Source: Actinokineospora diospyrosa (GTDB lineage: Bacteria > Actinomycetota > Actinomycetes > Mycobacteriales > Pseudonocardiaceae). From it: a DNA stretch of 64,000 bases. Below, one piece after another: positions 8,672 through 18,900 of this stretch. Below the pieces are notes generated by a model that saw only the letters and a list, made by a program, of their open reading frames with translations, did not search any database and had not been told where the DNA came from. Numbering within the stretch: position 1 is the first letter of the stretch; every line of letters starts with the position of its first letter. Made by a program: the position numbers and the translations under genes. The stretch covers positions 248,001 through 312,000 of the forward strand of contig NZ_JAMTCO010000004.1 in the NCBI RefSeq assembly GCF_024171925.1, read 5' to 3'.

Positions 8672-10098
8672 CTGAGCTTGATGGGACCTACGAGGACGCC
8701 CTGGATGGGACCTGGTCCGACGAGTCCGAATGGGCCGAGGTCGACTCCCTCGCCGATGACGACTCGGACGCCGCGGTAGCGCAACCGGTACTCGCCGTGG
8801 TCGGTAGGCCCAACGTGGGCAAGTCGACCCTGGTCAACCGCATCTTGGGCCGCCGCGAGGCCGTGGTGCAGGACATCCCGGGCGTCACCCGGGACCGGGT
8901 CGCCTACGACGCGCTGTGGAACGGACGCCGGTTCACCGTGCTCGACACCGGTGGCTGGGAGCCCGGCCTGGATGGCCTGCCCCGCGCCATCGCGGCCCAG
9001 GCCGAGTACGCGATGGCGAACTCGGACGCTGTGGTCGTAGTGGTCGACGCGACCGTTGGCGCTACCTCGACCGATGAGGCTGTCGCCAAGGTGCTGCGGC
9101 GGTCTAAGCAGCCAGTGATCCTGGTCGCGAACAAGGTCGACGACAGCCGCCTCTTGGCCGACACAGCGTCGCTATGGTCGCTTGGCCTGGGTGAGCCGTT
9201 CCCGGTCAGCGCGCTACATGGGCGCAACTCCGGCGACCTGCTCGACGCCATCCTGGCAGCCCTGCCGGAGACCCCTCGGGAGAACTTCGGCATCCGGGGA
9301 GGCCCCCGCCGAGTGGCGCTGGTGGGCAAACCGAACGTGGGCAAGTCCAGCCTGCTGAACCGCCTCACCGGCGAAGACCGCGCTGTAGTCGACTCAGTAG
9401 CGGGCACCACCGTTGACCCTGTCGACTCCCTGGTAGAGCTAGACGACCAGGTTTGGCGCTTCGTCGACACAGCCGGGCTGCGTAAGAGGGTCAACTTCGC
9501 CAGCGGCACCGAGTACTACGCGTCGCTGCGCACCAAGGCCGCCATCGAGTCGGCCGAGGTCGCCATCGTCCTGCTCGACGCCGCCGAGCCCATCGCCGAG
9601 CAGGACCTGCGGGTCCTCTCGATGGTGGTCGAGACCGGCCGGGCCTGCGTCTTGGCGTTCAACAAGTGGGACCTGGTCGACGAGGACCGCCGCCACCAGC
9701 TCGAACGCGAACTCGACCGTGGCCTGGTCCGCGTACCCTGGGCCGAGAAGATCAACGTCTCGGCCCTGACCGGCCGCTCGGTCCGCAAGCTGGCACCGGC
9801 CCTCCGGACCGCACTCGACTCGTGGGACCAGCGGATCTCGACGGGCCACCTGAACTCCTGGCTCTCCGACCTCATCGCGGCAACCCCACCGCCGGTACGC
9901 GGGGGCAAGCAGCCGAAGGTCCTCTTCGCCACCCAGGCCCAGACCCGCCCGCCGACTTTCGTGCTGTTCACCAGCGGGTTCCTCGAGGCGGGCTACCGGC
10001 GCTTCATCGAGCGCAAGCTGCGCGAACAGTTCGGCTTCACCGGTAGCCCGGTCAGGATCTCGGTGCGGGTTCGCGAGAAGAAGGCTCGGAAGTCCTGA
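8668..10098 (+). CDS. der: ribosome-associated GTPase Der (EngA)
   Basis: 476 residues with two tandem GTPase domains. Domain 1 has [13 protein letters not shown] and NKVD; domain 2 has [13 protein letters not shown] and NKWD. A C-terminal KH-like domain follows ([24 protein letters not shown]). An acidic N-terminal extension of about 35 residues precedes the first G domain, as in other actinobacterial Der proteins. It functions in 50S ribosomal subunit assembly. ATG 8668 overlaps the preceding stop. Its 3' end overlaps the convergent membrane-protein gene by 47 bp. Confidence 0.97.
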   Translation: MTELDGTYEDALDGTWSDESEWAEVDSLADDDSDAAVAQPVLAVVGRPNVGKSTLVNRILGRREAVVQDIPGVTRDRVAYDALWNGRRFTVLDTGGWEPGLDGLPRAIAAQAEYAMANSDAVVVVVDATVGATSTDEAVAKVLRRSKQPVILVANKVDDSRLLADTASLWSLGLGEPFPVSALHGRNSGDLLDAILAALPETPRENFGIRGGPRRVALVGKPNVGKSSLLNRLTGEDRAVVDSVAGTTVDPVDSLVELDDQVWRFVDTAGLRKRVNFASGTEYYASLRTKAAIESAEVAIVLLDAAEPIAEQDLRVLSMVVETGRACVLAFNKWDLVDEDRRHQLERELDRGLVRVPWAEKINVSALTGRSVRKLAPALRTALDSWDQRISTGHLNSWLSDLIAATPPPVRGGKQPKVLFATQAQTRPPTFVLFTSGFLEAGYRRFIERKLREQFGFTGSPVRISVRVREKKARKS

Positions 10099-10687
10099 AC
10101 CAGTAGATAGCCCTACCGAGGCTGAGCACCAAGAGCAGCCCAGTAGTAGGCACCCCACCCCAGTACCCAACACTCGCAAGAACGTCGGCACCCCTGAGCT
10201 CCTCAGGGGTGTCTTCGCGTTCAGGGTCCACCAGCAGATCAACCACCCCCGTGTGGCGGCGGTCTACCTCATAGCTCTCGGGGTAACCCCCTGGGCACGC
10301 CACGACATGCCTATAGAGCGTGTAGTCCCCCTCCCCCGCCACCTCCCCATCGTCCACAGACACCACCTCACACCGCACCCCCTGAGCGTCACCCAGCGCA
10401 ATCCACGCCGGTAGCCCAATCAAGCAGTCAAACACCAGCGCGAAGACCAGCAAGAACCCCGAGATCCATCCCAACCCAGCCACACTCTCGACGTCCCGAG
10501 GCTCCGCCACAAACATCGTGAACACCCCAAAGAGCGTCGCCACCCCCATCACCACCGTCACCACCACAAGAGGCGCGATGAACCCCGAGTAGCCGGCCTC
10601 CGCCAGTACCACCCCGCTCGCACCCGTGGCCAAGGTCAACCCAGGCAGCAACAACCCAACCCACAAAACACGAAGACCCCTCGGCAC
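10052..10687 (-). CDS. membrane protein of unknown function
   Basis: About 211 residues from a GTG at 10687 (the frame stays open upstream to 10759, but that part is low-complexity Gly/Trp). Four hydrophobic segments are visible: [56 protein letters not shown], and one near the C-terminus ([10 protein letters not shown]). A roughly 75-residue soluble loop between the third and fourth contains two Cys (VRCEVVSV and VACPGGY) and resembles the DUF3592-like outward loops of actinobacterial small membrane proteins. No family could be named with confidence. It is convergent with der and overlaps its end. Confidence 0.65.
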   Translation of the reverse strand: MPRGLRVLWVGLLLPGLTLATGASGVVLAEAGYSGFIAPLVVVTVVMGVATLFGVFTMFVAEPRDVESVAGLGWISGFLLVFALVFDCLIGLPAWIALGDAQGVRCEVVSVDDGEVAGEGDYTLYRHVVACPGGYPESYEVDRRHTGVVDLLVDPEREDTPEELRGADVLASVGYWGGVPTTGLLLVLSLGRAIYWFRTSEPSSREPAPRS

Positions 10688-10803
10688 ACCCCCATACTCG
10701 CCGATCCCCTTCGGACCGCCCCCACCCAGGGCCCACCCCCTGAACCACCCCCACCCCACCGTGCGCTAAGCTTCCCCAGCACCCGCCAAACAGCGGATGC
10801 GGC

Positions 10804-10877
<74 letters not shown>

Positions 10878-10887
10878 CGGTCGCAGA

Positions 10888-10929
10888 GATGCCCGCTGAT
10901 CTGAGAATATCACCAGGTCAGCGGGCATC
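10888..10929. terminator. hairpin just downstream of tRNA-Pro
   Basis: GATGCCCGCTGA (10888-10899) is exactly complementary to TCAGCGGGCATC (10918-10929), with an 18-nt loop. It sits 10 bases after the tRNA and is the likely terminator of the tRNA transcript, although the loop is long and no T run follows. Confidence 0.6.
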
Positions 10930-11398
10930 CCTGCATTCTCTCATTGATCATGGACCTACTGTCTACATTGGCCCGAATCAAGATCGACTAGCTCAGACTG
11001 GAGAAATCCTGGAGCGGTCGGTCTCCAGTGGGTATGAAAACGCTGTTATGCATCATGTTGATCTCGTTGCGACGCGTGATGTCCGCTACGTGCCCCAGCC
11101 GTCCTGGACAGCGGTCAACGTGCCGCATGTCGGTCACCCGGGAAAGTAGATGCATCGCCGTCAGTGTGCGCCAGAGATCAGACCACTGAGGCGCCCGTGA
11201 ATGACATCGAGCGAAGCGGCGGCGTGTGGGTATGGCCTGTGGACGGCGCGGCGTCGTTCGGCGACAGTGGCCGCGCCGTGGTGGAGCAAGATCCTCGCCC
11301 AGCACCGGACCAATGCCTGCTCTGACAAGGGTTCCTCTGAGATCGCTCGATTGGGTACTCCGTCGTAGCGGAACGGGCAGGGTCGGCGATGATGGAGT
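10930..11398. other. intergenic stretch without a convincing gene
   Basis: About 470 bp between the tRNA-Pro hairpin and the NACHT gene. Short frames on both strands lack codon character or start signals. Base composition is somewhat less GC-rich near 10930-11060. It may contain the junction of an integrated element, but no duplicate of the tRNA 3' end was recognised. Confidence 0.5.
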
Positions 11399-13441
11399 GT
11401 GTCCGCAAAGGCGATGTTCGACGTTCATGCCGACCGGTGGGTTCGGATACGGTCTGGCGGGCAGTCCGAGGAGCATGCTCCGGGCGCGGATCCCAGTTTC
11501 GGGTTCGATGACAGCGGGTTCTTGCTTGAGCCGGATTCGGGCTCGTCGGGTTGGTGTCGCCCCGAGGAGGCAGCGGCGTGGGGCGGATGGGTACTGCTGG
11601 GCGAGCCGGGTGCCGGGAAGAGCACTGAGTTCCGCAGGTTGTCCGGTGCTCACTCCGATAACGAGGACCCTTTGCCGGGAGAGAGCGGCACCTTGTGGGT
11701 GGACGCAGGCGACTGGGACTCCGTACACGCGGTCGACGCGCGGCTCGGTCCCCATCTCGGCGCGCTCCCGATCAAGCCTGGTTCCGGCGAGGCGTCGGCC
11801 GAGCCGGTGTCGTTGCTCATCGTGCTTGATCAGTTGGATGAAAGCGCGTGTCTACACCAGCTTCCGCAGTGGTTGAGATCTCGGCTACAGGGCAAGGACA
11901 CTCGCGGACTGCGGATCTGGGTCGGGTGTCGAGCGGCGGACTACCAGGACCGACTTACGGGAGTGTTGAGCCACGCTCTGGGCCGATGCATGGTGGGCGA
12001 CCTCGCACCACTGACTCGGAGGGCTGCCGCCGAGCTGGTTCGGAGCACCGGAGACGATGTCGACGACTTCCTGCACTGGGTCGTGTCGGCGTCGGCTGGG
12101 GCGCTGGCGCGTGTCCCACTGACCCTGTGGGTGTTGTTGGGCGCCTACCGCGAACCGTCAGAGTCGATCGACGCGACTCCCCTGGGCCTGTTCACCCATG
12201 GGGTGGAAGTGCTTGCCGCTGAACACGATCCGGACCGCGCACATTCGTGGGACGACAGCACTCGCCAGCAGCGAGTGGCGATCGCCTCGCGTGTGGCCGC
12301 TCATCTGCTCTTCAGCGCCCGCCGCTCGGTCCACGTCGACGACAACGGGTTGCTGACCGATGTCGCCGTGCCCCTCGGGCAGTTGGTAGGCGCCGACGAG
12401 ACCGCGGGATTAGGTACCTTCGAGGTCACGCGTCGTCGCGTCCGGGAGACGTTGGAGACCGCGCTGTTCAGCCGGACCCGGTTCACGGCCCAGTTTGCCC
12501 ACTCCTCCTTCGCTGCCTTTCTCACTGCCCGCTATCTCGCCGAGCGACTTCACGCGCCCGCTCCGATTCCTCGCCTGCAACTGGAAGAACTGTTCCTGGT
12601 CACAGCGGCGGACGAGCCAACCGCAGCCATCCCCGAACGACTGCGGGAAACCGCCGCCTGGCTGCTAACCCACGCTCCGACCAAGGCGATGTGGCTGGCG
12701 CACGCCGACCCTGAAGGCTTGCTCGCCCACACGGCGCTGATCACCCACCCGGGCGTGCGCGAGGTACTGGTCAATGGGCTGCTCGATCGGGCCGACCGTA
12801 TCGAACTCTTCGATCGGAGCTGGCGCCACACTCGCTGGGATCTCGCCCACCCCGGCCTCCGTACACAGCTCACTGAGGCCCTCACCACCGTTGTGGACGA
12901 CACCAGCGACTGGCCCGATGTCGCCCGCGCCCGTCTCGCCCTGCGGTTGGCCCACGACTCTCATTCGCCCGACCTGGCCGATCTCCTACTGGACATCGTG
13001 GAGGACCCGGCATGGCCTATCACGCTACGCAGACTGGCCGTGAGCGCCGCCATGGCGGTGGATCCCGCAGCCGTGACCATCACCCGGCTCCGCGCCACCC
13101 TGGCCACACTGCAGCCCCCACCCGATTCCCAACCTCCGACCCCCGATTGGGACGGCAGTCAACACGAGGCGCCATCGGAACTGGCGGCAATGCTTCTCCG
13201 TGAACTGTGGCCCGCCCACCTCACATTCGCGGAGGTGTCGCGGTTTCTCCGCATCACCGCTTCCGGCGCTATAAAGGCGCACTCGCCTACCAGATCGAGC
13301 TGCTACCTGGCCGTGTTCGCGAGGAGGAACTTCCCGCCCTGCTGGCCCGGGCAGAACAGATCCTTCGAATCCACGGAGTCTCGATCACCATCCCCGGCAT
13401 CGAGGACGACGACCTATATGACGACGACGTGCACGGCATAG
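11399..13441 (+). CDS. NACHT/STAND NTPase, N-terminal part of a frame-split NTPase-nuclease
   Basis: The coherent reading runs from GTG 11399 (GGAG 4-6 bases upstream) to about 13270, after which this frame becomes Ser/Arg/Thr-rich nonsense. The P-loop is GEPGAGKST near residue 66. Walker B is LLIVLDQLDES. The winged-helix end of the NACHT module has FAHSSFAAFLTARYLAE, a strong NACHT/STAND signature. Helical HEAT-like segments follow (VLVNGLLDRADRIELFD, LALRLAHDSHSPDLADLL). The protein continues in the -1 frame as the next entry; together they would make a protein of about 1,500 residues. The likely role is an oligomerising NTPase switch in antiphage defence. It faces a convergent Mrr-STAND gene. 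Confidence 0.8.
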   Translation: MSAKAMFDVHADRWVRIRSGGQSEEHAPGADPSFGFDDSGFLLEPDSGSSGWCRPEEAAAWGGWVLLGEPGAGKSTEFRRLSGAHSDNEDPLPGESGTLWVDAGDWDSVHAVDARLGPHLGALPIKPGSGEASAEPVSLLIVLDQLDESACLHQLPQWLRSRLQGKDTRGLRIWVGCRAADYQDRLTGVLSHALGRCMVGDLAPLTRRAAAELVRSTGDDVDDFLHWVVSASAGALARVPLTLWVLLGAYREPSESIDATPLGLFTHGVEVLAAEHDPDRAHSWDDSTRQQRVAIASRVAAHLLFSARRSVHVDDNGLLTDVAVPLGQLVGADETAGLGTFEVTRRRVRETLETALFSRTRFTAQFAHSSFAAFLTARYLAERLHAPAPIPRLQLEELFLVTAADEPTAAIPERLRETAAWLLTHAPTKAMWLAHADPEGLLAHTALITHPGVREVLVNGLLDRADRIELFDRSWRHTRWDLAHPGLRTQLTEALTTVVDDTSDWPDVARARLALRLAHDSHSPDLADLLLDIVEDPAWPITLRRLAVSAAMAVDPAAVTITRLRATLATLQPPPDSQPPTPDWDGSQHEAPSELAAMLLRELWPAHLTFAEVSRFLRITASGAIKAHSPTRSSCYLAVFARRNFPPCWPGQNRSFESTESRSPSPASRTTTYMTTTCTA

Positions 13442-15900
13442 CGGTACCCGGCGCCCTCACCGTCGAGCGTGCTGGCCGCATTCGCGACCTGATCGCCGCC
13501 GTGGTCTGCCGTCTCCTCGACTCGCCGAGCGCCTGGGACCACCTTGACCGTGTGGCCGAGATGCTTCTCTGGAGCCTCGGTCGATTCTCCAACACCCCGC
13601 TGCCAGGCTCGTTGACCTGTGTCAACGCCGTCGACGGAACCGAGCCCGACCACATCCGTGATCTTCGTCGGGCGCTCGCCGAATCGCTGCTGCGCCTAGC
13701 ACACACCCGCTTCCAGACGAACCTCTCCCTGTGGGCGCACAAGATCAAGTCTGGTTGGGGACGGCGCTCGCACAGTCTCGGGCGCGACATTCCGTCTGGC
13801 CTGGCCTACCGCAGTCGCCCCAGCCTGCTGTACTCCGACGACGCCGACTGGGCCGCAGACCTGGCCGCCAAACACAAGAACCATTCACCCGCGCTGGCTG
13901 ACGCCTTCCATGAGCTGGCGCAACGGCTCAGCACACCACCTCCTGAAGCTCCCGTCGGCCCAACGGTCGATCCCACGCAGATCGAGAAGTTCGTCGCCGT
14001 GCAACGCGACTTGTTCGATCGGGCTTTCGCAGGGGAAGTCTCGGTGTTCGCCCAGTTGGTCGCGAACATGCAGTTCGATCCCGACACTCTCCGCGGAGAG
14101 TTGTGGTCAAGCTGGCGGGTGGCCGAGATGCCTGCCGCCCGGATCTGGAGCGGCGACAAGGACTGGATCGTGCGATTCCGGCACGCCGCCACCACATACC
14201 TACGCGAGGAACACGACCATCACGAAGACTGGCTAGGCCACGGGACAACGAACCGCGCTCTGGCGGCCATGGTCGCGTTCACCTCCCTTCACGACCCAGA
14301 CCACGCCGCCGACACAGACCACAGCGCGACCGCCTGGACCGACATCCCCGACAACCGGTGGGCGAACTGGGTCGGGGTCATCCTCGACCAAGCCGATCGC
14401 TTCAACCACACCCACCACAAGCTCGACGGCGCACTCTTGGCGCGAGCAGCCCAACACGCGTTTGGCGAACTGGCCGACGTCTTGCGAACGCTCGTCGCCC
14501 GACAGCTCGAGCAGGGCCGAACTGTGCGGCTGCCGCAGCTCCCCTCCAGCGTGATGCCCATACTCGCCGACCTAGCGAGGACAACCGCCGATCAACTACT
14601 GGCCGCGACCTCGGACACCCCCGATGACCAACCTCCGCAGTGGAACACGGCCCTCGCAAGTTGGCAGAACCTCGTGCAGCAACCGCTTCAAGCGCACGAC
14701 CCCGCCACACTCGCCCTCGCTACCCGACTCGTCGCCGAACGATCCGGCCCGGCAGAGGGCCCCAGCCAGCAACTAGCCGTCACTGCGGCGACCAGCATGC
14801 TCGCCGCCAATCCCGCCGCCCACTGGCCCGACCTGCATCCACTACTCGCCGCGGACCCTGACTTTGCCAGCAGATTCGCCCTGCACAGCGCTGACTACCT
14901 ACGCCGCGGCGCCCTGCTCACAGAACTCAACGAAACACAACTCATCGACGCCTACCACTGGTTGACCAACTCCAGCAATTCCGAGATCGACCTTATCTCC
15001 GCCGGAGCGCACGCCGTCACACCCGAAGAAGAAGTCCACTTCTTCCGCAGCGACATCCTCTCCGCGCTCGCCAAGCGAGGAACCGCCGACGCCGTCCACC
15101 GCCTCGCGGAACTTGCCCGGGCGAACCCCACCATGCTCGCCCTGCAAGCCCAGCTTCATCAAGCCCGCCGCAATGCCCAGGCCGCCATCACCACGCACCT
15201 CCCGCCCGACCAAGTCAGCCAACTCCTCGCAGACCCTCGTCGACGGGTCATCAACACCGCCGCTCAAGCCGTGCCAGTGATCCTCGAGGCACTCCAAGCC
15301 GTGCAGGACGACCTGCCCTCGCACAGCAACCTCCTCTGGGACCGAGACGGCACCAAACCCGAAACTGACCAAGACAGCACGAAGATCGATACCTGGCGTC
15401 CAAAGTCCGAAGGCGCCCTCAGCGCTTACCTGGCCCACGAACTACGCCTCCGGCTCGCTCACACCCCAGTCGTCATCAACCGCGAAGTCGTCATCCTCCC
15501 CACCGACGCCGGTGACTCCGGCGAACGACCTGACATCAAGGTCGACTTCGTCCCACACAAAGGGTCCACTGGCGGAATCATCAGCATCCCTCTCGAGATC
15601 AAAGGAGCATGGCACGAGAAAACACTCACCTCACAGGCCACACAACTAGCCCCCTACTGCGCCACACTAGGCACCGACCACGGCATCTACCTGGTCGGCT
15701 GGTTCCCCATCGCTCAGTGGACCTCTCCCATACCCAGCGAGAAAGTTCGCCGAAACGACGCGAGCAAGCACACGAGCGCCAAGGCCCTACTCGACACACT
15801 TGTAGAACAAGCTGCAAGTATCCTTCTTGAAACCAGGACGAGTACGCACCCACTTGTCCTGACTATACGCCGACAAGCTCCACGAAGGACAGATGAGTAA
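13207..15900 (+). CDS. C-terminal part of the NACHT protein: helical repeats and PD-(D/E)XK nuclease-like domain
   Basis: Coherent coding begins near 13268 (YKGALAYQIELLPGRV), where the upstream frame fails; the GTG at 13207 is merely the first start in this frame. Long helical repeat sequence runs for about 650 residues. The last 150 residues carry GERPDIKVDF, then a strand ending PLEIKGAW, then QATQLAPYC and a GIYLVGWF strand. The order D, about 25 residues, E-x-K, Gln-containing helix is that of PD-(D/E)XK nucleases. A nuclease at the C-terminus, behind the sensor-like repeats, is the reverse of the usual Avs layout. If the frameshift is real, this half would be expressed only through slippage or independent initiation. 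Confidence 0.75.
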   Translation: MARPPHIRGGVAVSPHHRFRRYKGALAYQIELLPGRVREEELPALLARAEQILRIHGVSITIPGIEDDDLYDDDVHGIAVPGALTVERAGRIRDLIAAVVCRLLDSPSAWDHLDRVAEMLLWSLGRFSNTPLPGSLTCVNAVDGTEPDHIRDLRRALAESLLRLAHTRFQTNLSLWAHKIKSGWGRRSHSLGRDIPSGLAYRSRPSLLYSDDADWAADLAAKHKNHSPALADAFHELAQRLSTPPPEAPVGPTVDPTQIEKFVAVQRDLFDRAFAGEVSVFAQLVANMQFDPDTLRGELWSSWRVAEMPAARIWSGDKDWIVRFRHAATTYLREEHDHHEDWLGHGTTNRALAAMVAFTSLHDPDHAADTDHSATAWTDIPDNRWANWVGVILDQADRFNHTHHKLDGALLARAAQHAFGELADVLRTLVARQLEQGRTVRLPQLPSSVMPILADLARTTADQLLAATSDTPDDQPPQWNTALASWQNLVQQPLQAHDPATLALATRLVAERSGPAEGPSQQLAVTAATSMLAANPAAHWPDLHPLLAADPDFASRFALHSADYLRRGALLTELNETQLIDAYHWLTNSSNSEIDLISAGAHAVTPEEEVHFFRSDILSALAKRGTADAVHRLAELARANPTMLALQAQLHQARRNAQAAITTHLPPDQVSQLLADPRRRVINTAAQAVPVILEALQAVQDDLPSHSNLLWDRDGTKPETDQDSTKIDTWRPKSEGALSAYLAHELRLRLAHTPVVINREVVILPTDAGDSGERPDIKVDFVPHKGSTGGIISIPLEIKGAWHEKTLTSQATQLAPYCATLGTDHGIYLVGWFPIAQWTSPIPSEKVRRNDASKHTSAKALLDTLVEQAASILLETRTSTHPLVLTIRRQAPRRTDE

Positions 15901-15924
15901 CAGGCGCTAACGCCAGTACCCGAC

Positions 15925-18900
15925 CTACCAGTCTTGCTCGCCTTCTTGGTGGAACATGGCGATACGAGCGATCTCGTCGTCAAGCCATTGCAGAGTAGCG
16001 CTGAGCGGCCAATGGAGGTCGTCGTTTTCGGATGTGGTTTCAATGAGGTGGAGGGTCCTGGTGCGAGCCTGGTTGAGTTTGGTGGAAAACTCTCCTGTCA
16101 AGCCCCAGGGGTGGGGACGCATTGCCTCGGCGACGACGGCGCGAACGGTTTCGACTGTGGAAGATTCGGCGGTGCGACAGCTGCGGATGAGGCGACGGGC
16201 TAGATCGGGCCGATACAGAGGCCACATGGTCACCGCTTTAAGTGCCCTGGTGAGAGCGAGCGCCTGGCCAGATTCCAGGGTGTCGGCAGCGGCTGCGAAG
16301 TGGTGAGCCTTCTCGGCGCTCATGGTTTCGCCAATCACGATCTCGGCGATGACCGCGGCCGTCTGCGGGTCAGCGAATGCCGCGTGGCTTAGCCATCTAG
16401 CGAGCACATCGACGTGTTGGTCGAACACGACAGTCAGTGATTGGATTTCAGCAGAGGCTCCGAGGCCCTGAGTGGCCAGGCCAGCAAGGTGGTCCAGGAC
16501 CATCTCCGGGTGGTTGCGGGCGATTCCCGCCGCGATCTCGCCCACAATGTAGCTGTCCCACCCGGCGTGGCCACCGAATGCGAGGACCGCATCGGCATCG
16601 GCCTTGTCAAGCAGGCGCCCCCAGGTATCACCGTCGTAGTTGCAGGCGTGCTCTAGCAGCAGTTCCGCAGCCCGGCCGGTGACGCCAGCCTCGATGAACA
16701 TCGGCACGTGCTGGGTTGGCGCCGAAGCGAGAAGCGGATGGGCGGCGAGCAGGAACTTGTCACGTATGTTCATGTCATCGTCTGTGAGTCCGGCGTCGAG
16801 GACCTGCCGGAACGCTCCGTCGCCCGCCCATCCACCGCTGGTGAACGCAATGGCGACAGCTGCTTTGAGTTCAACCGGAAAGGTCTCGTAATCCTGGATC
16901 CAGACTTGCACTGCCGCAGAGTCCAGCATGTTCCAATACTCAAGCAGGGGCGGCAGTTGTGCCTCAAGCGGGCCGGGGAGACATCTTGCTGCGTCGCGGA
17001 CGAGTTCTGATGTGAGCTGGGGCTCGTCTGCGGCGATGGCACGTAGCAGCCAAGAATTGATATGGCGTGCTGGTGCCGCGAGCTGTACCTGCCGAAGCAC
17101 GGTGTCGAACTCCTCCGCAGTGCGAATGGTGCCTCCATCGGCAATGAAGCCAGCAACCGCGCGTTGTCGAGACGCAGCTAGTTCGGCTTGTCGACGGTGA
17201 TGTCGGCGGACTGCGCCACTCATCTGGGGGGCGCCATCGGCGCCAGCATCCGTCTGGTCGCCCTCGTCCACCGCGGCATTGGTCCCTGAGCTCAGCTCGT
17301 CGATCGTCGGCAGCGGGACGCCACGGCGGTTGCAGAGCGGATAGTGGAAGCCGACGACGGCTTCGGCGAGATCGTCGCCACGCTCGTCGAGTTCGGTCAC
17401 CAGCGTCAGGGCCGCGTGACGCAGTGGCAACGATGGGGCTCGTACCGCCGTGAATGCGATGGCCTCGCGTATCAAGCGCCGGATGACCGGGCTGTTACTG
17501 GCCGACGCCGCCTCCGCCATTGTGGCGATGGAGGCGAGGTCATCGTCCTCCCAGGCAAGCACCTCGGCCTCGCTTGGCTGCCGCCCGAACCCGCCATGCG
17601 GCGGTCGGACCGCGTAGCCGAGCAGGTCGACCGCCGCCCCCGCATGCCGCAGCTCGGCTCCTGCTGCAGCATCCCGCAGGATGATGCGGATGCGGTTGCG
17701 GACCGGCCGCACCGAGTCGGGAGAGACTGAGTACGGCGTGAACCCTATCGACAGTGAGCTCTGCTGCTCTGCGGTGTGACCGTCCTTGGCCAGCAGCGGC
17801 TTGAGCGCAAATAGTGGGGTAACGACGTCTCGGGAGTCGCCCGCCTCAGCGAGCCAGCTTTCTACTCGGCTCGCGATCGTCATCGGTGCGTCCGGGTGTG
17901 TCAATGTCCCGAGGTTTGCCAGCGTGTCCGCGATCACTCGTTCGGGGTGATTGGGCTCGCTGTTGGTCGCGCGTGAGTCAGCGCGGCGCAGGTCCCACAG
18001 TGCGTCCAGCGCCGCCGTCAGCAGTGTGTGATCAGCCGTGGCGCACGTCGCATAAAGGTTGGCCAGACGCAACCTAGCCCGGTGGGAGTCGGCGGAGTCC
18101 ACATCAACCGTTCGTACGCGGATCTCGTCCAAAGCCTCGATCAGCAGGTGTGGCTGCGTGCTGGCCAACGCCGCCGTCCGGTCCAGCACAGATCCCAAAC
18201 GACCGACATCCGTGTTCGTGATGTCAGTCCGCACCTGGTCCCACACCTCGGTGAAGACAGAAGGACCGCCACGTCGACGCAATCTCCAGTCGAGTGCGGC
18301 GAGCTCGGTGAGTAGTTTCCCCTGGAACTGCCTCCCGAACGCCCGCCATAGCTTAAGCGCCAGTCCGGTGTCGTAGCGTCCGGTGCATGCTTGGCCGTCC
18401 AGAACGGCGTCAGCGAGAACGTCGGGGGTGACCCTCAGTCCGCCGTGATGAGACACCAACACGCCGCGATCACGGAACTGTTCAACCAGCTCAAACATAC
18501 GGGCCTGGCCCACACCGCAGAACTCGGCAACGTCCGCCAGCACCGCAACGTCGTTCTCAGGTGTCGAACCAAGCGCGGCGAACACAGCCAACACCTTGCG
18601 AGCAGGATCATCGACCCCACCGACGACGAACTCCTGGTACCGAGCCATGACCTGATCCCTCAGGGACTCGTTCGCGGCCACGGGTCCGCTCAGCTCCCCG
18701 CTACGGATCAGATTTGCCGCGACTACAGCGACGTACGGACTGTGGACCGCTTGGTCTACGAAGTACTCCGTGACTGACCATGGCAATCCCAGGTCCTCGG
18801 TCAGCGACTGGACCAGCTTGCGAGAGTGGTTCTTGGACAGCTCGCCCACTACAATCTCCGACACATCCCCAGCGGAATACCGGGCGGTCGCGATCTGTGC

